Below, piece by piece: positions 60,895-64,000 of a stretch of 64,000 bases of DNA. Below the pieces are notes generated by a model, which was not told the origin of the DNA, did no database searches, and worked only from the letters and a program-made list of their open reading frames with translations. Source of the DNA: Allomuricauda sp. ARW1Y1 (GTDB taxonomy: Bacteria; Bacteroidota; Bacteroidia; Flavobacteriales; Flavobacteriaceae); contig NZ_JACBZU010000001.1 of NCBI RefSeq assembly GCF_013407935.1, forward strand, positions 868,001 to 932,000, read 5' to 3'. Position 1 is the first letter of the stretch. Each line of letters begins with the position of its first letter. A program made the position numbers and the translations under genes.

Positions 60895-63294
60895 CTATTT
60901 GTCCTTGGGGCCGTCCTCGTCTTTGGGCAAAATATCGATTTGTGGTTTTTTGAGCACTTGTTTGTTGGCAATGCTCCTTTCCAAAGAAAGCAATAAGGAT
61001 GGCAACAAGATTAAATTAGACAACATGGCGAAGAGTAGGGTTGCAGACACCAATCCTCCCAAGGCCTTGGTTCCACCAAAGCTGGAAACAATGAATACCG
61101 AGAACCCGAAGAAAAGCACGATTGAGGTATAGAACATACTCACTCCTGTTTCGCGAAGGGCCGCATACACCGAACGTTTGATGTGCCAACGGTTGGCCGC
61201 CAATTCTTGGCGATATTTCGCCAAAAAGTGGATGGTGTCGTCCACCGAAATACCAAAGGCGATACTAAATACCAAAATGGTGGATGGTTTGATGGGAACT
61301 CCCAAATAACCCATGACTCCCGCAGTGATGACCAAGGGCAGAAGGTTGGGTACCAACGAAATGATGACCATTTTATAAGACCGGAACAGATAGGCCATGA
61401 ACAAGGAAATTAAACCGATGGCCAGCGCCAAGGAAAGCAGCAGGTTCTTTACCAAGTATTTTGTTCCTTTTAGGAACAGGAGTGCCTTTCCTGTCATGAA
61501 AACGTCAAAGCGATCCGCTGGAAATTGCTTGGTGATAGCTTCCTGTACATCTTTTTCGATTTCTTCCATGCGGTCAATCTTCACATCGCGCATGTAAGTG
61601 GTCAAACGGGCGGTTTGTCCGGTGCTGTCCACAAAACTTTGCAAAAGGTCCGTGCCTCCTGTGGATGACTTTTGCACAGCGTTCATGATAAAGGTGTTTT
61701 CCTGGCTGGTGGGCAGTTGATAGTACTTTGGGATGCCGTTATAAAATGCCTGCTTGGAATATTTTACCAAATCAACAATGGAAATAGGTCTTGATAGCTC
61801 TGGTATCTCGTCGATTACGGTACCCAATCGGTCCATGCGTTTGAGGGTAGCCGGTTTTACCACTCCGTTTTTTCGTTTGGTGTCCACCACAATTTCCATG
61901 GGCATAATGCCATCAAACTCCGCTTCAAAGAATTGGATGTCCTTATAAAAATGACTGTTTTTGGGCAAGTCCTCGATTCTACTCCCTGTAATGCGCATTT
62001 GATAGATGCCTACAATGCTCAATACCAAAACCGCTACGGTGGTGATGTAAACAGCAATACGATGGTTGCGGACCATGTTCTCCATCCAGTTCACAAAAAA
62101 GTCCATCCACTTTTTGTTCAGGTGCTTTAGGTGCTTCGTCTTTGGAAGTGGCATAAAGCTGTAAATGATGGGGATGATCAACAACGAAAGGATAAATATC
62201 CCAATAATGTTGATGGAGGCCACGATACCAAATTCCTTGAGCAGGTCGCTGTCCAATATGATGAAGGTGGCGAAACCCGACGCCGTGGTAATGTTGGTCA
62301 TCAAGGTGGCGTTCCCGATTTTGGAAATTACCCGTTGCAGGGAAAGCGCTTGGTTTCCATGTTTTTTGACCTCTTGTTGGTATTTGTTGATGAGGAAAAT
62401 ACAATTGGGTATTCCAATAACGATAATCAGTGGGGGAATAAGGGCGGTAAGGATGGTAATCTCATATTTGAGTAGTCCTAAAATACCAAAAGCCCACATT
62501 ACCCCGATGATAACTACGCACATGGATATAAATGTGGCCCTGAAACTTCGGAAGAAAAAGAAAAAGATGATAGAGGTCACCAACAGAGCACCAACGATAA
62601 AAATACCGATTTCGTCCACGATTGATTTGGTGTTCCATGTTCGAATATAGGGCATACCGGAAATGCGGACATCCAACTGGGTCTCTTGTTCAAAATTCTC
62701 TACCAAGTCACCCAGATCGTTTAGGATAAACTCGTTCCTCACTGCGGTATTCATGATGTCCTTATCCAAATACACCACCGTTTGGATGGTGCCACTCTTG
62801 GGGTTGTACACCAGATTATCGTAAAAAGGAAGTTCGTTGAAAAGGTGATTGGTAAGCGAGTCGATTTCTTGTTTGGTCTTCGGGGGCGACTCGATCAGAG
62901 GGGTCATCACAAAGGTTTGAGTCTCGGAGTCTTTCACCAGCTCCTTTAGGTTTTCCAAAGAAATCACGTAATCGACTTCGGGGAAAGCGTCTAACTGTTT
63001 GCTGAGCGTGTTCCACCGATTAAAATTTTTCGGTGTGAACAAAGCCGAATCCCGAATGGCCAAAACAATGGCGTTGCCCTCTTCGCCAAATATTTGGGTA
63101 AAGGACTTGTATTGAATGGTAGCGGGATGGTCGTCGGGAAGTATATTGGCCTCGGTATTGGAAAACTGCATGTTTTTCCATTGCAAGGCCAAGAATACGG
63201 TCATTCCAACGACGCCAAGTAGAATAAGAATCCTATTGCGGAGAATTATGCTTGCGACCTTAGGCCAAAATCCTTTAGTGAGCTTTGCTACCAT
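60895..63294 (-). CDS. RND/MMPL-family exporter
   Basis: A 799-residue transporter with twelve likely helices. One is near the N-terminus (about 23-40), followed by a large periplasmic loop (about 45-230) and a group of helices (about 232-400). A second loop follows, with ending helices at about 630-780 (GISVDDTIHFLAKY). This is the MMPL/SSD-type RND pattern. It may export lipids, hopanoids or other hydrophobic compounds with proton-motive force. The substrate is not known. Confidence 0.88.
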   Translation of the reverse strand: MVAKLTKGFWPKVASIILRNRILILLGVVGMTVFLALQWKNMQFSNTEANILPDDHPATIQYKSFTQIFGEEGNAIVLAIRDSALFTPKNFNRWNTLSKQLDAFPEVDYVISLENLKELVKDSETQTFVMTPLIESPPKTKQEIDSLTNHLFNELPFYDNLVYNPKSGTIQTVVYLDKDIMNTAVRNEFILNDLGDLVENFEQETQLDVRISGMPYIRTWNTKSIVDEIGIFIVGALLVTSIIFFFFFRSFRATFISMCVVIIGVMWAFGILGLLKYEITILTALIPPLIIVIGIPNCIFLINKYQQEVKKHGNQALSLQRVISKIGNATLMTNITTASGFATFIILDSDLLKEFGIVASINIIGIFILSLLIIPIIYSFMPLPKTKHLKHLNKKWMDFFVNWMENMVRNHRIAVYITTVAVLVLSIVGIYQMRITGSRIEDLPKNSHFYKDIQFFEAEFDGIMPMEIVVDTKRKNGVVKPATLKRMDRLGTVIDEIPELSRPISIVDLVKYSKQAFYNGIPKYYQLPTSQENTFIMNAVQKSSTGGTDLLQSFVDSTGQTARLTTYMRDVKIDRMEEIEKDVQEAITKQFPADRFDVFMTGKALLFLKGTKYLVKNLLLSLALAIGLISLFMAYLFRSYKMVIISLVPNLLPLVITAGVMGYLGVPIKPSTILVFSIAFGISVDDTIHFLAKYRQELAANRWHIKRSVYAALRETGVSMFYTSIVLFFGFSVFIVSSFGGTKALGGLVSATLLFAMLSNLILLPSLLLSLERSIANKQVLKKPQIDILPKDEDGPKDK

Positions 63295-63369
63295 GTGGGT
63301 TTTGTTGGGCGCAAAGGTAGAAAATGATATGTTGTGTTCCTAGGAATGGGCCCTACCAAAACCCAAGTT

Positions 63370-63924
63370 TTATACCTTCATGATTTCCGCTTCTTTTGAC
63401 GATAGGATGTTATCAACCTTATCACTATAGGTGTTGGTCAATTCCTGAACGTCAACTTCGGCGTTGCTCAATAGGTCCTCGGAGATATCCAATGCCTTAA
63501 GTTCCTTATTGGCTTCCTGTCTGGCACTTCGGATACTTACCTTGGCATCCTCCGCTTCGGCCTTGGCTTGTTTTACCAATTGTTTTCTGCGTTCCTCGGT
63601 GAGTGGTGGTACGTTGATGATGACCATTTCTCCGTTGTTCATTGGGTTGAAGCCCAAATTGGCATTCATAATGGCAGTCTCAATATCGCCCAAGAGGTTT
63701 TTTTCCCATGGCTGCACAGATAGGGTGCGTGCATCTGGGGTATTGATGTTGGATACTTGTGAAAGTGGGGTTTGCGAACCATAATAATCCACCATCACGG
63801 TAGAGAGCATCATGGGGCTTGCCTTACCGGCCCTAATTTTGGTCAATGCTTTTTGCAAGTGGGCAATACTGGCCTCCATGCTTTCTTTGGTGCTGTCTAG
63901 AATAAATTTTACATCTTCGTCCAT
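63370..63924 (-). CDS. frr: Ribosome recycling factor
   Basis: A 184-residue protein. The ATG at 63924 (MDEDVKFILDSTKESM) is chosen over an upstream in-frame Met because it gives the normal length. It shows the RRF signatures KIRAGKASPMML (about 29-40), INTPDARTLSVQPWEK and LTEERRKQLVKQAKAEAEDAK. It splits post-termination ribosomes with EF-G. The pyrH end directly upstream is the standard neighbour. Confidence 0.96.
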   Translation of the reverse strand: MDEDVKFILDSTKESMEASIAHLQKALTKIRAGKASPMMLSTVMVDYYGSQTPLSQVSNINTPDARTLSVQPWEKNLLGDIETAIMNANLGFNPMNNGEMVIINVPPLTEERRKQLVKQAKAEAEDAKVSIRSARQEANKELKALDISEDLLSNAEVDVQELTNTYSDKVDNILSSKEAEIMKV

Positions 63925-63966
63925 AACAATCAAATTTATAAAAATGAAACCAAATTGTGTGTCAGT

Positions 63967-64000
63967 TTACACATTGACCACGGTTCCTATATTTTCTCCA
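63967..64000 (-). CDS. pyrH: C-terminal end of UMP kinase (partial)
   Basis: On the reverse strand the last bases read GENIGTVVNV and then TAA, matching the C-terminal G-E-x-I-G-T pattern of bacterial UMP kinase. The position upstream of frr agrees with the common pyrH-frr order. Only ten residues are visible. Confidence 0.6.
   Translation of the reverse strand, partial: GENIGTVVNV

Noticed and set aside
1..64000. CRISPR arrays, prophage, insertion sequences, rRNA operon
   Set aside because: I looked for regular short direct repeats, transposase, integrase and phage genes, and rRNA sequence, and saw none.

Overview
The window looks like chromosomal DNA of a marine-type flavobacterium (family Flavobacteriaceae; a Muricauda-like genus is a guess). 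The case rests on the fused CcoNO cbb3 oxidase, promoters of the TTTG / TANNTTTG Bacteroidetes type, an ExbB-ExbD-ExbD cluster with an extra membrane protein, a BlaI/M56 pair, and the asnS-rpoN and frr-pyrH neighbourhoods. There are no rRNA genes, transposases, phage genes or CRISPR arrays. Mobile-looking DNA is limited to a few intergenic hairpin repeats.

Layout. 1-9.5 kb: housekeeping and conserved genes (Dabb, MmcQ/YjbR, a membrane MutS-like ATPase, DUF4407, BlaI-M56 sensor pair, SQR-like flavoprotein, PhnA-like protein, M20 dipeptidase). 9.5-12 kb: tRNA-Leu(TAG), a 470-base gene-poor stretch, and a response regulator/histidine kinase pair. 12-40 kb: a block devoted largely to low-oxygen respiration and energy metabolism. 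It holds an FNR-like regulator, the cbb3 oxidase operon (ccoI-S-NO-Q-P-G-H plus a SafE-like protein and an acetyl-CoA hydrolase/transferase), hemN with a universal stress protein, a GCS2-CBS/aspartoacylase-like pair, tonB, a DUF2490 protein, a ROK sugar kinase, an operon of usp, SLC13 permease, ATP-PEP carboxykinase and phosphofructokinase, and an HPF-like ribosome factor with a lipoprotein. 40-46.5 kb: sugar transporter, Kdo transferase, DegT aminotransferase, galE and a DUF5009 acyltransferase-like protein. 46.7-50.8 kb: sucAB. 51-54 kb: retropepsin-like protein, lipoprotein, TatD, asparaginase, tRNA-Ser(GGA). 54-57.3 kb: exbB-x-exbD-exbD and a PorT-like protein. 57-64 kb, reverse strand: PAP2-like protein, rpoN, asnS, an RND/MMPL exporter, frr and the tail of pyrH.

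Main discovery. Eight intergenic copies of the dyad TGAY-N4-RTCA lie in the 14-39 kb block. In nine promoters the dyad is followed, 23 or 24 bases downstream in the direction of transcription, by a match to the Bacteroidetes -7 element TANNTTTG. One copy sits between the FNR-like regulator and ccoI and fits both divergent promoters. This geometry centres the dyad near -41.5, the class II Crp/Fnr activator position, in place of the usual -33 element. It suggests one oxygen- or redox-responsive regulon that joins the cbb3 oxidase, anaerobic haem synthesis, three universal stress proteins, the PEPCK/PFK operon, the GCS2-CBS/aspartoacylase pair, tonB, a DUF2490 protein and a ribosome hibernation-type factor. 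The regulator keeps the positions of three of the four cluster cysteines of E. coli FNR.
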